From the NCBI RefSeq assembly GCF_030063185.1, contig NZ_JASISP010000012.1, positions 44,138-108,137 on the forward strand: a DNA stretch of 64,000 nucleotides. The letters run 5' to 3'. This DNA comes from Arthrobacter sp. H35-D1 (GTDB lineage: Bacteria; Actinomycetota; Actinomycetes; Actinomycetales; Micrococcaceae). The notes under the pieces were generated by a model, which saw nothing but the letters and a program-made list of their open reading frames with translations, did no database searches and was not told where the DNA came from. Numbering within the stretch: the stretch's first letter is position 1; every line of letters starts with the position of its first letter. Position numbers and translations under genes: made by a program. Below are positions 63,781 through 64,000 of this stretch, piece after piece.

Positions 63781-63909
63781 GTGTCAATGGTCAATTCGAC
63801 ACGTCAATGGCTAGGCTGGAGTGGCAGCAATCGCAATCGCGGAGCTGGATCCAATTGATCACGAAAAGACGAGTCTGGGGTATTCAGCTGACCGGCCTAA
63901 AATAGAGGG

Positions 63910-64000
63910 GTGATCGAGCTTCGACCCCGGGCTGGGGTGGATTACCCGCGCTCTGCTGGTGAGTTCCGTGCATGGTTTGCGACCGACGCTGATTGTCTGG
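63910..64000 (+). CDS. IS1595-family transposase, partial at window edge
   Basis: GTG 63910 opens VIELRPRAGVDYPRSAGEFR and AWFATDADCL, then the window ends. The P(R)SxxEFxxWFxTDxDCL start is the N-terminus of IS1595-type transposases, which continue with a zinc ribbon and a DDE/N nuclease. Only about 30 residues are visible. Confidence 0.75.
   Translation, partial: MIELRPRAGVDYPRSAGEFRAWFATDADCL

Overview
The window is high-GC actinobacterial DNA, best matching the Micrococcaceae (Arthrobacter sensu lato). I infer this from codon use, from GTG/TTG starts, from leaderless TACGCT promoters placed 6-7 nt before start codons, and from the gene families present. No rRNA, tRNA or CRISPR array was recognised.

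Layout. 1-12.1 kb is chromosomal housekeeping: an Xaa-Pro aminopeptidase (partial), a PHP phosphoesterase, a decayed sodium:solute symporter with an intact small partner, a DEAD-box RNA helicase, an RNB exoribonuclease, a ferritin-like protein, a frameshifted AarF/UbiB kinase and an MFS exporter. 12.1-17.8 kb is an accessory patch of membrane-lipid and redox genes: two CDP-alcohol phosphatidyltransferases, a TVP38/DedA-like protein, a DUF427 protein, a methyltransferase and two remnants of an FAD disulfide oxidoreductase. 17.3-24.7 kb is a tightly packed run: membrane protein, Crp/Fnr regulator, DUF427, radical SAM enzyme, then a YnjBCD-like ABC importer. 24.7-27.5 kb holds a peroxidase-related protein, an unknown protein, and an SOS-boxed umuD-Nudix-umuC operon.

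The umuC gene is cut after codon 73, and an internal piece of it resumes about 12.3 kb later at 39.87 kb. Between the pieces lie nested mobile elements. A three-gene recombinase module (tyrosine integrase, small HTH protein, multi-zinc-ribbon protein with a recombinase-like C-terminus) has its third gene interrupted by an IS110-family element. That element's transposase gene is in turn interrupted by a Tn554-like pair of tyrosine recombinase genes. A second, uninterrupted copy of the same module lies at 60.3-63.7 kb with the same gene order, overlapping coding ends and a palindrome at the integrase start. I consider this module the best candidate for an undescribed system.

40.4-45.7 kb encodes a two-component system and an ApbE / ferric-reductase-like / NuoF-like / ferredoxin electron-transfer operon, followed by a VIT-family iron/manganese transporter. 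47.5-54.4 kb is a sulfane-sulfur (persulfide) detoxification regulon: rhodaneses, a TauE/SafE exporter, an MFS protein, a metallo-beta-lactamase/rhodanese fusion and a CstR-like repressor. Five ATACCC-N4-GGGTAT palindromes mark its promoters, and fossil copies of a rhodanese, a CsoR-family repressor and a thioredoxin lie at its left end. 54.5-60 kb has a SHOCT protein, a multicopper oxidase, a DUF302 protein, a decayed SHOCT paralogue, and an MFS/ArsR pair followed by an unknown cysteine-rich protein. The window ends in an IS1595-family transposase.

Several genes carry single-base losses in C/G runs (two in aarF, one in the thioredoxin gene, one in a SHOCT gene). These may be true decay or sequencing error and should be checked against reads.
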